Below, in pieces: positions 16,988-26,382 of a stretch of DNA of 64,000 nt. Every line of letters begins with the position of its first letter. Positions within the stretch are counted from its first letter, which is position 1. The translations under genes were made by a program, and so were the position numbers. The DNA lies in the NCBI GenBank assembly GCA_035438985.1, contig DAORJK010000017.1, positions 1 to 64,000 of the forward strand, written 5' to 3'. The notes below the pieces were generated by a model. It ran no database searches. It worked only from the letters and a program-made list of their open reading frames with translations, and was not told the DNA's origin. The stretch comes from UBA4408 sp002389785 (GTDB taxonomy: Bacteria; Bacteroidota; Bacteroidia; UBA4408).

Positions 16988-19900
16988 ACTGCAAGCACAA
17001 ACCGTGCAAGTGATAGTTCAAGTTTGGAAAGAAAACAAACGCAAATTACCTTTTAAAACTGGGGTACTTAGCAACTTACGGTATATCGTTTTACTTTTTT
17101 TATTTTTTGTTCCCCAATTTATTTCAGTGCAAACAGGCTTTGCTCAAGGCCTCCCTTTTATTGAAAATTATACTGAGTTTAATTTACGGCAAACCACCAA
17201 TTGGTCGGTAGTGCAGGATAATCGAGGGGTGCTCTTTGTAGGAAATCAAATAGGCATTGTTCAGCTCAACAATCACAACGATTTTCGCTTTATTGAATTG
17301 CCTAATACATCGGTGGTGCGTTCACTTAAATCGGCGAAAAATGGAATTGTGTATGTGGGTGCACAGAAGGAGTTTGGCTATTTAAAACCTAGTAAAAGCG
17401 GGCATTTGCACTATCAAAGTTTAGTGCCAAAGCTCAATGAACAAGATAAAAAGTTCACCGAAGTTTGTAAAGTATATGATACCCAGGATGGAATTTGTTT
17501 TCAAACTTTTGAAGGCTTGTATTTTTACAAGCAAGGAAAATTTAAGGTGATTAAACCTTCCTCTACTTTTCATTTTAGTTTTTACGTAAATGGCGTATTG
17601 TATGTATTGGAACGTGGTGTTGGTTTAGAAGTTTATTCCAAAGGAAGTTTACAGTTAGTTACCGGTGGACAAGCTTTTTCAGACGATCGCATTTACAGTA
17701 TTTTGCCGTATGGCAGATCAAAATTGTTGATAGCTGCGCGAGAAGGCGGACTTTTTTTGTATGATTTGAATACCAAAATTTTGAAGCCTTTTTCTGAAAA
17801 TGTTAGTCGCTTTTTAATTGAAAATCATGTTTACGATGCACTTCAATTAAACAATGAAACTTTTGTATTTGGTACGCTTCGGGGTGGCTTAATTACCATG
17901 AGTAAAGATGGGACCACTTACCGAGTTTACGATAAAACAAATTTGTTGCTCGACAATAAAGTAAACGCTCTGTATCTCGACAACAGCAATAATTTATGGG
18001 TAGCATTGGACCAAAGTTTATCAAAAATTGAATTCAATTCGCCTTTTACTTTTTACAACGATAAGGATGGAATTTCGGGAACTATATCAGCAATTACCAA
18101 GTTTGAAAATAAAATTTACGTATGCACTACACTGGGAGTTTTTTGTTACGATGGAAACCTAAAACGAACCGATCAGTTTTATGAAAATAAATTCAAACAA
18201 TTGAGTCTGAAGGCCGAATGTTTTAGTTTCCTTAAGGCAAAATTCCAAGGTAAAGAAAAATTATTTGTAGTTTCTCAAAAAGGCTTATATGAAATACAAG
18301 GCTTAGAGCTTAAATTAGTGTTGGAAGATTTTTGTTTTACAGCATTTCAAAGCACCACAAATGAAAATAGAGTATATGTTGGTTTAAAGAATGGTGTAGC
18401 TGCCTTAACTTTGAATGGAGCAGTATGGGAGACAGAGTATCCCGAGAAAAATATCATGAATGAAATTACCACCATTGCCGAAGACGAAATGGGAAATATT
18501 TGGTTAGGGGCAAAGCAAGATGGTATTTACAGAATTGATGCTGACAAAAAGAAAAATTTTTCGACTGCTGATGGAGCCACTTTGTTTACCTTGTATGATA
18601 CCGTTAGCGGCCTTCCAACCAATGAATTCAATCGAGTTTTCAGAAAGGATGATAAGGTAATTTTTGGTACGATAACCGGTTTTTATTCGTTTGATTATAG
18701 TAAGAATAAATTTTATTCGGATTCGGCAATTTCAAAAGCAATTGATGGACAAAATGAAAAGCAGATTGCTGATTTTTTGCAATTTAATTCGAATGAATAC
18801 CTGGTATTAAATTATTCGTCGGAGAAGGGAACAACGATTAACCAAATAAAGAAAAATGCTACAGGTTATGAATCAATTTATTCAAAACCTTACAAGCGAT
18901 TGTACAAAAGCAATATCAGTTGTTTTTATACCGATTCGTTGAAGAAATTATTGATTGGTACATCAAGGGGATTGTTGCTGCTTGATTTGAAAGTGAAAAA
19001 GAATTTTGAGCAAAGAGAAAATATCATTTTAAATTCGGTGATTTTGGGTGAGGATTCAGCTCTTTTTGATGGATCGTTTTATGAGACCCAGGTGAAAGAT
19101 GGAGATACCTTACAGGTAACCATTACCAAACAACCCGATTCGTTTATTCCGCATATAGCCTATACCTACAATAACATTTCATTTAACTTCGATTATGCCT
19201 ATTACGAAGATGCCAGTTCGAATGAGTTTAGTTATTATTTGGAAGGATATGAACCCGGATGGAAAAACTGGTCAACCGAAACAAAAGCGGTATACAACAA
19301 CCTAAGCGAAGGACACTATAAATTACACTTGAAAGCTCGTAATATTTACAACACACAGAGCGAGGAATTTGTATATGAATTTTACATATTATCACCCTGG
19401 TATCGAACCTGGTGGGCTTATGTAATTTATTCAGTATTGGTGGTTGGGTTTTTATACCTTCTGGTTCAATTGTCGGTAAGACGTTTAAAGAAAGCAAAAC
19501 TGATTCTTGAGAATACAGTGAAGGAGCGAACCTCAGAGATTGTTAAGCAAAGCGAGGAAATTCAAAATCAAAAAAATATTGTTGAATTAAAAAACAAGGA
19601 CATTACCGACAGTATTAATTATGCGAAGCGAATACAGGATACTATTTTACCTCCCGATGATGAGATAAACCGCTTATTGCCGAATTGTTTTTTATTGTTT
19701 TTACCCAAAGATATCTTGAGTGGCGACTTTTATTGGATAGATGAGGTTGATAACAGGGTTTTGGTTGCTGCTGTGGATTGTACCGGGCATGGTGTTCCCG
19801 GAGCTTTGATGAGTATTGTTGGAAACAACATCTTAAATCAAACCATATTGGAGCATAAAATTTCGAAGCCTTCCACTATTTTAGATGAGCTCAATAAGGG

Positions 19901-20354
19901 GGTAACTTACACGCTTCGACAAAAAAATGAAGAAAGCAAGGTGAAGGATGGAATGGACATAGTATTGCTTTCGATTAATTTTCAGGAAAATATTGTTGAA
20001 TTTGCAGGGGCTAATAATCCTTTGTACCATATACGCAATGGTGAGCTTACCGAAATAAAGGGCGATAAATTTCCAATAGGAATATATATTGGTGAAGAGG
20101 TAAAGCATTTCACCAATCATGAAATACAATTGCAAAAGGGCGATACGCTTTATTTATTTACCGATGGCTATGCCGATCAATTTGGTGGACCTCATGGTAA
20201 GAAATTTAAATACAATCAGTTTAAATCAACTTTATTGCAAATGCAGCATTTGAGCATTAAGGAGCAGCGAACCTATTTGTTGAATACAATAAAAAGCTGG
20301 CAAGGAAGCAATGAACAGGTTGACGATATTTTGGTTATCGGCATCAAGCTATAA
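16974..20354 (+). CDS. Membrane sensor with propeller, Y_Y_Y domain and SpoIIE/PP2C phosphatase
   Basis: The start is uncertain: no in-frame ATG precedes the signal peptide, so GTG at 16974 (overlapping the previous gene by 14 bases), 17004 or 17010 must be used. Signal peptide NLRYIVLLFLFFVPQFI...GFAQ, then ~650 residues of two-component-regulator-type propeller repeats (LYLDNSNNLWVALDQSL, AEDEMGNIWLGAKQDGIYRI), a Y_Y_Y domain (SYYLEGYEPGWKNWS), a transmembrane helix (WAYVIYSVLVVGFLYLLVQL), a coiled coil, the linker KDITDSINYAKRIQ, and a SpoIIE domain with GDFYW, AAVDCTGHGVPGALMSIVG, FAGANNPLY and LFTDGYADQFGG. Acidic residues of these motifs bind the catalytic metals. It should sense a periplasmic ligand and dephosphorylate a cytoplasmic anti-sigma antagonist-like partner; neither is encoded nearby. 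Confidence 0.88.
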   Translation: MYLNKLQAQTVQVIVQVWKENKRKLPFKTGVLSNLRYIVLLFLFFVPQFISVQTGFAQGLPFIENYTEFNLRQTTNWSVVQDNRGVLFVGNQIGIVQLNNHNDFRFIELPNTSVVRSLKSAKNGIVYVGAQKEFGYLKPSKSGHLHYQSLVPKLNEQDKKFTEVCKVYDTQDGICFQTFEGLYFYKQGKFKVIKPSSTFHFSFYVNGVLYVLERGVGLEVYSKGSLQLVTGGQAFSDDRIYSILPYGRSKLLIAAREGGLFLYDLNTKILKPFSENVSRFLIENHVYDALQLNNETFVFGTLRGGLITMSKDGTTYRVYDKTNLLLDNKVNALYLDNSNNLWVALDQSLSKIEFNSPFTFYNDKDGISGTISAITKFENKIYVCTTLGVFCYDGNLKRTDQFYENKFKQLSLKAECFSFLKAKFQGKEKLFVVSQKGLYEIQGLELKLVLEDFCFTAFQSTTNENRVYVGLKNGVAALTLNGAVWETEYPEKNIMNEITTIAEDEMGNIWLGAKQDGIYRIDADKKKNFSTADGATLFTLYDTVSGLPTNEFNRVFRKDDKVIFGTITGFYSFDYSKNKFYSDSAISKAIDGQNEKQIADFLQFNSNEYLVLNYSSEKGTTINQIKKNATGYESIYSKPYKRLYKSNISCFYTDSLKKLLIGTSRGLLLLDLKVKKNFEQRENIILNSVILGEDSALFDGSFYETQVKDGDTLQVTITKQPDSFIPHIAYTYNNISFNFDYAYYEDASSNEFSYYLEGYEPGWKNWSTETKAVYNNLSEGHYKLHLKARNIYNTQSEEFVYEFYILSPWYRTWWAYVIYSVLVVGFLYLLVQLSVRRLKKAKLILENTVKERTSEIVKQSEEIQNQKNIVELKNKDITDSINYAKRIQDTILPPDDEINRLLPNCFLLFLPKDILSGDFYWIDEVDNRVLVAAVDCTGHGVPGALMSIVGNNILNQTILEHKISKPSTILDELNKGVTYTLRQKNEESKVKDGMDIVLLSINFQENIVEFAGANNPLYHIRNGELTEIKGDKFPIGIYIGEEVKHFTNHEIQLQKGDTLYLFTDGYADQFGGPHGKKFKYNQFKSTLLQMQHLSIKEQRTYLLNTIKSWQGSNEQVDDILVIGIKL

Positions 20355-20445
20355 GCAATAAAATTTCAGGATAAGTACTTATTGGTTATTGTGAATAGGT
20401 AAATTGGCAGGATGAAATGTCTGTTTGTCTAAATTATTCAGAATA

Positions 20446-20477
20446 ATTGCGAAGTGCGTATAAATAGTTTAACTTTG
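20446..20477 (+). promoter_or_regulatory. Candidate promoter of the TPR-phosphatase gene
   Basis: ATTG at 20446-20449 and TAACTTTG at 20470-20477 are separated by 20 bases, close to the Bacteroidota -33/-7 consensus (TTG, TAnnTTTG). The predicted start lies about 60 bases before the ATG at 20547. This indicates the second phosphatase can be expressed independently of the first. Confidence 0.5.
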
Positions 20478-20546
20478 GAATTAGTATTTTTTTGTTCATA
20501 AAGTTAATAGCATAAGATTTGAGTTTAACCCAAACATTACTACTTT

Positions 20547-22322
20547 ATGCTTGCGTCAAAAGAACTGATTGATGATTTGAAATATACTTTAGAAGATACC
20601 GCTTTTGTTGACGCACTCAATCAAAAGGCTTGGAGTATTCGAAAATCCTACCCTCATAAGGCTCTTGATTTAGCTTTAAAAGCGCGCGAAGTAGCCATTG
20701 AGATTAATTACACGGCGGGTCTTGCATTTAGTTATTTAGCTTCAGGATCTGCTTATTATTTACTATCACAATTTCAAATTGCCTTACTCGATTTGCAAAA
20801 ATCGCAGTCCTTGTATTTCGAATTAAGAGATAATTCGGGATTGGCAAAGGCTATACGTTCTATTGGCAACATACATTTTTCCTTGTATCAATACGAAAAG
20901 GCGCTTGAAATTTATTTCGACGCACTAAAGTACAGCCGCGAAGCAAATGATGTTTCAGGAAATGCTCATATCTATCGGCATATTTCAACCGTATATTACA
21001 ATCAGGAAAAATACGAGATCTGTTTAGAATATGCTTCTAAATCGATGGAATTGTTTATTGAAGAGCAAGATGAGATAGGACTTACCGATGCGCTCAACAG
21101 TGTTGGAAATACCTATTTGAAAACGAATCAGCCACAAAAGGCCTTTGATGTGTTGACACGTTCATTAAAAATCAGCGATTTTAATAATCACTTAAAAGGA
21201 ATCGCCCAGGCAAATACCTCGCTTGGAAATTATTATTGTTTGCTAAAAGATTTTCCGAAAGCAATACATCATCACCAGCTCGCCATGAGTGCCGCGAAAG
21301 AAATGGGCGAAAAAATGCTGATAAGTGAAGTATATAAAAACCTCGCGAATGCGTATAAACTTGCAGGTAATTTTGAACAAGCATTTGAGTGTTTTCAATT
21401 TCACGATGAGGTAAAAAGCAAAGTGCTCATCAACAATAATGAGGTAATTATAAATGTAATGCAAACCCAGTTTGAACTGGAGCAAGCCGAAAAGGAAAAG
21501 GAAATATATAAACTGCGTAACTACGAATTAGCTAAAGCAAATAAGGTTATTGAAAGTAAAAACAAAGATATTACCGACAGTATTAAATACGCCAAACATA
21601 TACAGGAAGCCAGTTTACCCGACAAGGCCCTGATGGATAAATACCTGAAAGATTATTTTGTATTGTACCGCCCTAAAGACATTGTGAGTGGCGATTTTTA
21701 TTGGTTTGCCGAGAAAGCCGGAAAAGTATATGTGGCCGCAGTGGATTGTACCGGACATGGAGTTCCCGGTGCTTTTATTTCAATTGTTGGGCAGAACTTA
21801 CTGCGGCAGGCTTTAAATGAAACTGCCATGACTACTCCGGCTTTATTGTTGGACGAAGTCAATCGCTTGTTTAATTTAACCATACGTCAAACCTTTGAGG
21901 AGTCGACGGTGCGCGATGGTATGGACATCAGTTTGTGCATGATAGATTTTGAAAATTTATCGCTGCAATTTGCCGGAGCATTTAATCCCTTGTTTTTGGT
22001 ACGAGATACAGAATTAACAAAATATACTGCCGATAAATTTCCTATTGGCATTTTTATTGGCGAAGAGGTAAGGAAGTTTCATAACAATGTAATTAAACTT
22101 CAACCTAAAGACGTTATTTATATGGCGAGTGATGGATATGCCGATCAGTTTGGTGGAGAAGATGGAAAAAAATTAAAAAACAAATTTTTTCATCAAACCT
22201 TGATCGATAATCATTTACTAGAAATGCATCAGCAAAAACTCAACCTCGAAAATTTCCATCATCAATGGCGTGGTGAATATGAGCAAGTAGACGATATTTT
22301 AGTGATTGGAATTCGTATTTAA
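20547..22322 (+). CDS. Cytoplasmic TPR-SpoIIE/PP2C serine phosphatase
   Basis: 591 residues, no signal peptide. Residues ~15-300 hold about seven tetratricopeptide repeats (AIRSIGNIHFSLYQYEKALE, ALNSVGNTYLKTNQPQKAF, AYKLAGNFEQAFECFQFHDE), followed by a coiled coil (VMQTQFELEQAEKEKEIYKL) and the KDITDSIKYAKHIQ linker. The C-terminal SpoIIE domain has GDFYWFAE, AAVDCTGHGVPGAFISIVG, VRDGMDISL, FAGAFNPLF and MASDGYADQFGGEDG. It closely parallels the phosphatase domain of the preceding membrane sensor and likely arose by shared descent. The TPRs replace a periplasmic sensor, so input is probably a protein partner. Its own promoter-like site lies upstream; a terminator-like hairpin lies ~270 bases downstream. 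Confidence 0.9.
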   Translation: MLASKELIDDLKYTLEDTAFVDALNQKAWSIRKSYPHKALDLALKAREVAIEINYTAGLAFSYLASGSAYYLLSQFQIALLDLQKSQSLYFELRDNSGLAKAIRSIGNIHFSLYQYEKALEIYFDALKYSREANDVSGNAHIYRHISTVYYNQEKYEICLEYASKSMELFIEEQDEIGLTDALNSVGNTYLKTNQPQKAFDVLTRSLKISDFNNHLKGIAQANTSLGNYYCLLKDFPKAIHHHQLAMSAAKEMGEKMLISEVYKNLANAYKLAGNFEQAFECFQFHDEVKSKVLINNNEVIINVMQTQFELEQAEKEKEIYKLRNYELAKANKVIESKNKDITDSIKYAKHIQEASLPDKALMDKYLKDYFVLYRPKDIVSGDFYWFAEKAGKVYVAAVDCTGHGVPGAFISIVGQNLLRQALNETAMTTPALLLDEVNRLFNLTIRQTFEESTVRDGMDISLCMIDFENLSLQFAGAFNPLFLVRDTELTKYTADKFPIGIFIGEEVRKFHNNVIKLQPKDVIYMASDGYADQFGGEDGKKLKNKFFHQTLIDNHLLEMHQQKLNLENFHHQWRGEYEQVDDILVIGIRI

Positions 22323-22587
22323 ACATGACTTCGCAATTGGTTTCAACTAGAAGTTTTATCACAAGTATTTACCATTCAAACAAACATCTTGGATAGGTTA
22401 AAAGTTTTAAGTATACTTTTTTCATTATTGTCATTTTCTAATAAGTATATGCTGTAATTTTTTTGAAAATGGTTATTTCCATCAGTTAGCTTTTAGAGAA
22501 ATGCCATCAACGTAATTTGGTTGGTATAAATGGAGAAATTTATTATGGCAATGGTTTATTGTATGAAAGAGCTTCTGCTATCAATCT

Positions 22588-22627
22588 AAAAAAAATCAGG
22601 AATTTATTTCAGCCTGATCTTTTTTTT
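22588..22627. terminator. Bidirectional intrinsic terminator between convergent phosphatase and MFS genes
   Basis: ATCAGG (22595-22600) pairs with CCTGAT (22613-22618), flanked by an A-tract at 22588-22594 and a T-tract at 22620-22627. On either strand this gives a hairpin followed by a U-run. It overlaps the last codons and the stop of the MFS gene. The stem is short (6 bp plus A/T extension), so efficiency is uncertain. Confidence 0.5.
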
Positions 22628-23828
22628 GCTCATTTGTTTTAAGCCACCAAAATCCAATAGCAGAGAACAATCCCATCCCCATAAAAAAATTGAAGGTGAT
22701 GCTAAATCCAAAATTGTCGGCCAATCCTAAACCCACCAAAGGGGCAAAAATATTGGCCATACCAAATGCCATGGCATACAAGGCAGCATATTGGCCTTGG
22801 CGTTCAACCGGTGAACTTGATAGCGCATGGCTCATCAAAAAAGGCATCGCCAAAATTTCAGAAAGAGTAACCACCACAATGTAACCTGCCGACCAAAGCA
22901 TCCAAGCATTGCCAATTTGCAAACAGAACATGGCAACCGGAATGCACAATGTGCCGGCAATGATAAACCTGAATTGTTTTTTACTTTTTTCGAGTGCAGC
23001 AACAAAGGGCATTTCAATAAGCACTACCAATATTCCGTTTAAAGCCATTAGTAAACCAATGGTGTCTTCACTGTATTTACACACTCTGCTAAAATACTGG
23101 GGAACACTGGCAAATAATTGAAAAAAGGAAATGCCATATACAGCAACCATTAAAATAAAAACAAGGTATCGAACATCGCGGTAGGCTGAATTGCTTTTTT
23201 CGAGTTTGTTGGAAGTAGCATCAGTTTGTTGTTTCGTTTCAGCTTCGCGGGGCAAATAAAAATATAACATGGCAGCTGCTAAAAATCCGGTGCATGCATC
23301 AATAACAAAGAGCCATTTATAACCTAAATACAGGGCAACAAATCCGCCCATTGCTGGCCCAACCGAAAAACCTAAATTTATGGCTAAACGAACCAAAGAA
23401 ACAGAGCGGGTGCGATTTTCAGGCGTACTGTAAACCGCAATTGCTTTGGAGTTGGCAGGTCGAAATATATCGGCTGTAAAAGCATAGCCGAAAATTATGC
23501 AGGTAACACTGAAGGGACTGGATGCAAATATGAGCATTAGCAAAATGCTTCCGCTGCAAAGGAGCGATAAAATCAGGATATTAAAAAAGTGGTACCGATC
23601 GGTGAGCCATCCTCCGGCATAGGAACCAAGTACACTGCCAATACCATAAAAGCTCATAACTATACCTGCTTCGGCGATGGTAAAGTGCAATTGATTTGTC
23701 AGGTACAAAGACGCAAAAAGCAATACCATTGAACCACAGCGGTTAATGAACATGGCAATGCTAAGAATCCAAATATTTTTTTGAATAGCACTAAATGAAT
23801 TTTTATAAAGTGAAATGATGTTAGGCAT
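22596..23828 (-). CDS. MFS transporter
   Basis: 410 residues with about 12 hydrophobic helices. The loop between helices 2 and 3 reads GGWLTDRYHF, matching the MFS motif A G-x-L-x-D-R; RPANSKAIAVYSTPENRTRS resembles the motif seen in the MdtG/Bcr-like drug-efflux branch (positions ~125-145). A hydrophilic loop (REAETKQQTDATSNKLEKS) separates the two halves. The likely role is proton-coupled efflux of small molecules; the substrate is unknown. Its stop codon lies in a terminator-like hairpin. It is separated by about 50 bases from the broken TMEM175 gene upstream. Confidence 0.88.
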   Translation of the reverse strand: MPNIISLYKNSFSAIQKNIWILSIAMFINRCGSMVLLFASLYLTNQLHFTIAEAGIVMSFYGIGSVLGSYAGGWLTDRYHFFNILILSLLCSGSILLMLIFASSPFSVTCIIFGYAFTADIFRPANSKAIAVYSTPENRTRSVSLVRLAINLGFSVGPAMGGFVALYLGYKWLFVIDACTGFLAAAMLYFYLPREAETKQQTDATSNKLEKSNSAYRDVRYLVFILMVAVYGISFFQLFASVPQYFSRVCKYSEDTIGLLMALNGILVVLIEMPFVAALEKSKKQFRFIIAGTLCIPVAMFCLQIGNAWMLWSAGYIVVVTLSEILAMPFLMSHALSSSPVERQGQYAALYAMAFGMANIFAPLVGLGLADNFGFSITFNFFMGMGLFSAIGFWWLKTNEQKKDQAEINS

Positions 23829-23875
23829 ATTTCATCTAGTAAGTGAATGCTGTTAACGAATATTGGTGCTTTAAT

Positions 23876-24451
23876 TTACTCCAGTGTTTTTTCAATGTTT
23901 TTATCGGGAATCCACCATATTAACGTTACACAGGCTATAATTGCTGTTGCTAAATAGGCATGCACAAATGCCATTGGTATTGCAAACAAGTAAAGTACGA
24001 GTGAAAGTTTTCATTTTTTTTCTTGCTTTTTTAACGGAAGTAAAAGTTCGCTTCCTTCTTTGTGACCATCTGATATTACTTTTAGTAAGAGGTAGTAAGC
24101 CAGACCACAAACGGCAGCCAGTGCAGCATACATCGCAACTGTAATGTGGTGAAAATGATTTTCGCCCATATATGCTGTTGCAAAAGGAATTAGTGAAAGC
24201 CAAAAAAGTAAATGCAAATTACTCCAAATAATTTTGCTGTTTACATGTGTTATGGTATGCAGCAAATGATGGTGGTTTCCCCAATAAATTCCGATAAAAA
24301 TAAAACTGAAAACATAACTTAGGAATACTGGAAATACCGGCTCAAACGCTTGCCAATTTGTACCGTGAGGTGTTTTTAATTCAAGCACCATAATGGTAAT
24401 AATGATGGCAATAACTCCATCGCTAAATGCTTCTAAGCGTGATTTTGTCAT
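23876..24451 (-). pseudogene. TMEM175-family potassium channel gene interrupted by an in-frame TGA
   Basis: The N-terminal 146 codons (24451 down to 24011) encode the family signature RLEAFSDGVIAIIITIMVLEL with the FSD motif of the first helix and four or five further helices. A TGA at 24011-24013 ends the frame, but the same frame continues as KLSLVLYLFAIPMAFVHAYL...LIWWIPDKNIEK to a TAA at 23876-23878. Read through, the protein is 191 codons, the usual size of bacterial TMEM175 homologues, and the tail supplies the missing last helices. TGG (Trp) to TGA is the simplest explanation, in the loop KKQEKK-x-KLSL. TGA is a normal stop elsewhere in the window, so recoding is unlikely. This is either a recent nonsense mutation or a sequencing error. 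Confidence 0.78.
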
Positions 24452-24469
24452 GGTTGTAGCACGCTTATA

Positions 24470-25195
24470 CTAATCGTATAATTCAAATTTAACTTGTTTT
24501 TTATCGTAGCCCATGTCTATTATATTCTGACGGGCTTCCATAATCATTACTTTCCAACCACAGAGGTAAAAGGTGCAGGGCGTAGCATCGGCATATAATT
24601 TTTGATATACCCGGTGCACATATCCTGTTTCGCCATGCCAGCTTTCGTCGCCTGTGCGCGATAAAATTGGAATGTAATTAAAACCAGGCAAGGTGTTTTG
24701 CAAGGCTTCAAATTCTTTGCGATAGGTAATGTCGTGTTGAAAGCGGCAACCAAAAATGAGGTTGATGTTTTTATGTGGAATATTGTGGTTAATGATATCT
24801 TGAATAATCGAACGAAAGGGAGCTATACCGGTACCGGTGCATACAAAACACAAATCGGTATCAAAACTTGCAGGGCGTGGCCCCATAAATTTGCCGAGCG
24901 CCTTGGTAACAGGAATTTGTGAACCAACACGAATATTTTTCCATAGGTAATTGGTGCCCAAGCCATCTTCTTTTAAAACAATAATCAATTCAAAAGTATT
25001 GCTGTTATTAGGCGCTGAAGCAATGGAATAGGCACGTGTATTTACTTTTGAGTTGAGAGGTAAATCCATCATTACAAATTGCCCGGCATAAAAGTCAAAA
25101 GTTTCAAATTCGGGAACTTTAAAAAAGAAGCGTTTTACATTGGGTGTTTCATTAATGATGTCAATCACTTCGGAAGGATAAAAAGTGTATGCCAT
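24470..25195 (-). CDS. Ferredoxin-NADP reductase-like FAD/NAD(P) oxidoreductase
   Basis: 241 residues with the two-domain FNR fold. The FAD site is RAYSIASAPN (R-x-Y-S) near residue 55, and the NAD(P) domain starts with CTGTGIAPFRSI around residue 120. FGCRFQHDITYRKEFEAL and the C-terminal LCGWKVMIMEARQNI are standard. There is no [2Fe-2S] domain, so it probably transfers electrons between NAD(P)H and a separate ferredoxin or flavodoxin. It lies 18 bases upstream of the TMEM175 gene and 73 bases downstream of the threonine aldolase, all on the minus strand. Confidence 0.88.
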   Translation of the reverse strand: MAYTFYPSEVIDIINETPNVKRFFFKVPEFETFDFYAGQFVMMDLPLNSKVNTRAYSIASAPNNSNTFELIIVLKEDGLGTNYLWKNIRVGSQIPVTKALGKFMGPRPASFDTDLCFVCTGTGIAPFRSIIQDIINHNIPHKNINLIFGCRFQHDITYRKEFEALQNTLPGFNYIPILSRTGDESWHGETGYVHRVYQKLYADATPCTFYLCGWKVMIMEARQNIIDMGYDKKQVKFELYD

Positions 25196-25268
25196 AAGCC
25201 TGTATTTAAGTTTTAATGAGTGAAAAATACAATTTTTAATGCAATATCAAAATAGTATTGCGTAGGAA

Positions 25269-26327
25269 TTATTTGGTAATTTTTTTCAGCACATGTATGG
25301 TTTGCTCCAACATTTCGTCGGTAAAATCAAGATGCGTTACAAAGCGAATTTTTTGTTTCCCGAAGCCGGAGCACACGATGTTGTTTTGTTTCAAGGTTGC
25401 TACAAAGTTATCGGCACTGATGGAATCGTTTAATGTAAATATAACGATGTTAGTATCGGCAGGAAGCATTGAATCAACATAGGGTAATTTGTTTAATTCG
25501 CTAGCTATAATAGCAGCTCTGCGATGATCTTCTTTGAGGCGTAAAATATGGTGTTCGAGTGCGTAGGTTCCGGCAGCAGCCAAAAAACCGGCTTGACGCA
25601 TGCCTCCACCAAACACTTTACGAATACGGCGTGCGCGATTAATAAATTCGCCAGTACCTAACAAAACTGAGCCAACCGGAGTTCCTAATCCTTTCGAAAA
25701 GCAAACCGAAATAGAATCGAAGCACTTTCCATTTTCTTTGGCAAGGAAATTTATTTTATCCATTCCCGTTAAATTTTCAGGGCCTTTTGTTTCGATAAGT
25801 GCATTAAAAATGCGTGCACCATCGAGGTGAAATTTTAGCTTTTGTTGTTTGCACAAGGCAGCTATTTTTTTTATTTCTTCAAGATCATAAACACTGCCAC
25901 CGCTTCGGTTAGAAGTATTTTCGATGTTGACCAAACTAGTTTTAGCCAACCAATCGAAACCCGGATTTATTTGTTCGGCAATTTGTTCGGCAGTAATTCG
26001 TCCTCGATCGCCCGTCAAGAGTTTTGCTTGCACTCCCGAATTAAATGCAATGCCACCACCCTCGTAATTGTAAATGTGTGCATTGCTATCGCAAATTAAT
26101 TCATCGCCGGGTTGGGTATGTGTTTTAATGGCAATTTGGTTGGTCATGGTGCCTGATGGACAAAACAGTCCTGCTTCCATTCCAAACAGCTCTGCGGTTT
26201 TGTTTTGTAATTCAATAATGCTAGGGTCTTCGCCAAAAACATCGTCGCCAACTTTGGCGTTCATCATGGCTTGCAACATTCCGGGAGTAGGTCGTGTAGC
26301 GGTATCGCTGCGTAAATCTATGTGCAT
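25269..26327 (-). CDS. ltaE: Low-specificity L-threonine aldolase
   Basis: I start at the ATG at 26327 (MHIDLRSDTATRPTPGM, 352 residues), which matches the family N-terminus; a longer reading to 26441 would overlap the divergent isoaspartyl peptidase gene. PLP-dependent fold type I: GDDVFGEDPSI early, DGARIFNA with the cofactor-binding Asp, and SVCFSKGLGTPVGSVL with the Schiff-base lysine, then GGGMRQAGFLAAAG. It cleaves L-threonine/L-allo-threonine to glycine and acetaldehyde. Cytoplasmic. The 55-base gap to the divergent gene must hold both promoters. Confidence 0.93.
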   Translation of the reverse strand: MHIDLRSDTATRPTPGMLQAMMNAKVGDDVFGEDPSIIELQNKTAELFGMEAGLFCPSGTMTNQIAIKTHTQPGDELICDSNAHIYNYEGGGIAFNSGVQAKLLTGDRGRITAEQIAEQINPGFDWLAKTSLVNIENTSNRSGGSVYDLEEIKKIAALCKQQKLKFHLDGARIFNALIETKGPENLTGMDKINFLAKENGKCFDSISVCFSKGLGTPVGSVLLGTGEFINRARRIRKVFGGGMRQAGFLAAAGTYALEHHILRLKEDHRRAAIIASELNKLPYVDSMLPADTNIVIFTLNDSISADNFVATLKQNNIVCSGFGKQKIRFVTHLDFTDEMLEQTIHVLKKITK

Positions 26328-26382
26328 GGAATTAGTTCTTAAATTTGTCACTAAACATAAAACATTTAAATCCCAAATCAAA

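Noticed and set aside
24011..24013. TGA read as selenocysteine or tryptophan
   Set aside because: No SECIS-like element was seen and TGA ends many other genes here; a nonsense change or error is simpler.
23901..24203. Alternative minus-strand frame over the TMEM175 3' end
   Set aside because: It gives a Cys/Ser-rich peptide without helices; the original frame after the TGA gives proper membrane sequence.
26074..26382. N-terminal extension of the isoaspartyl peptidase reading frame
   Set aside because: It is antisense to the threonine aldolase and has no family similarity; the MKQHAIAIHGGAG start at 26383 matches known homologues.
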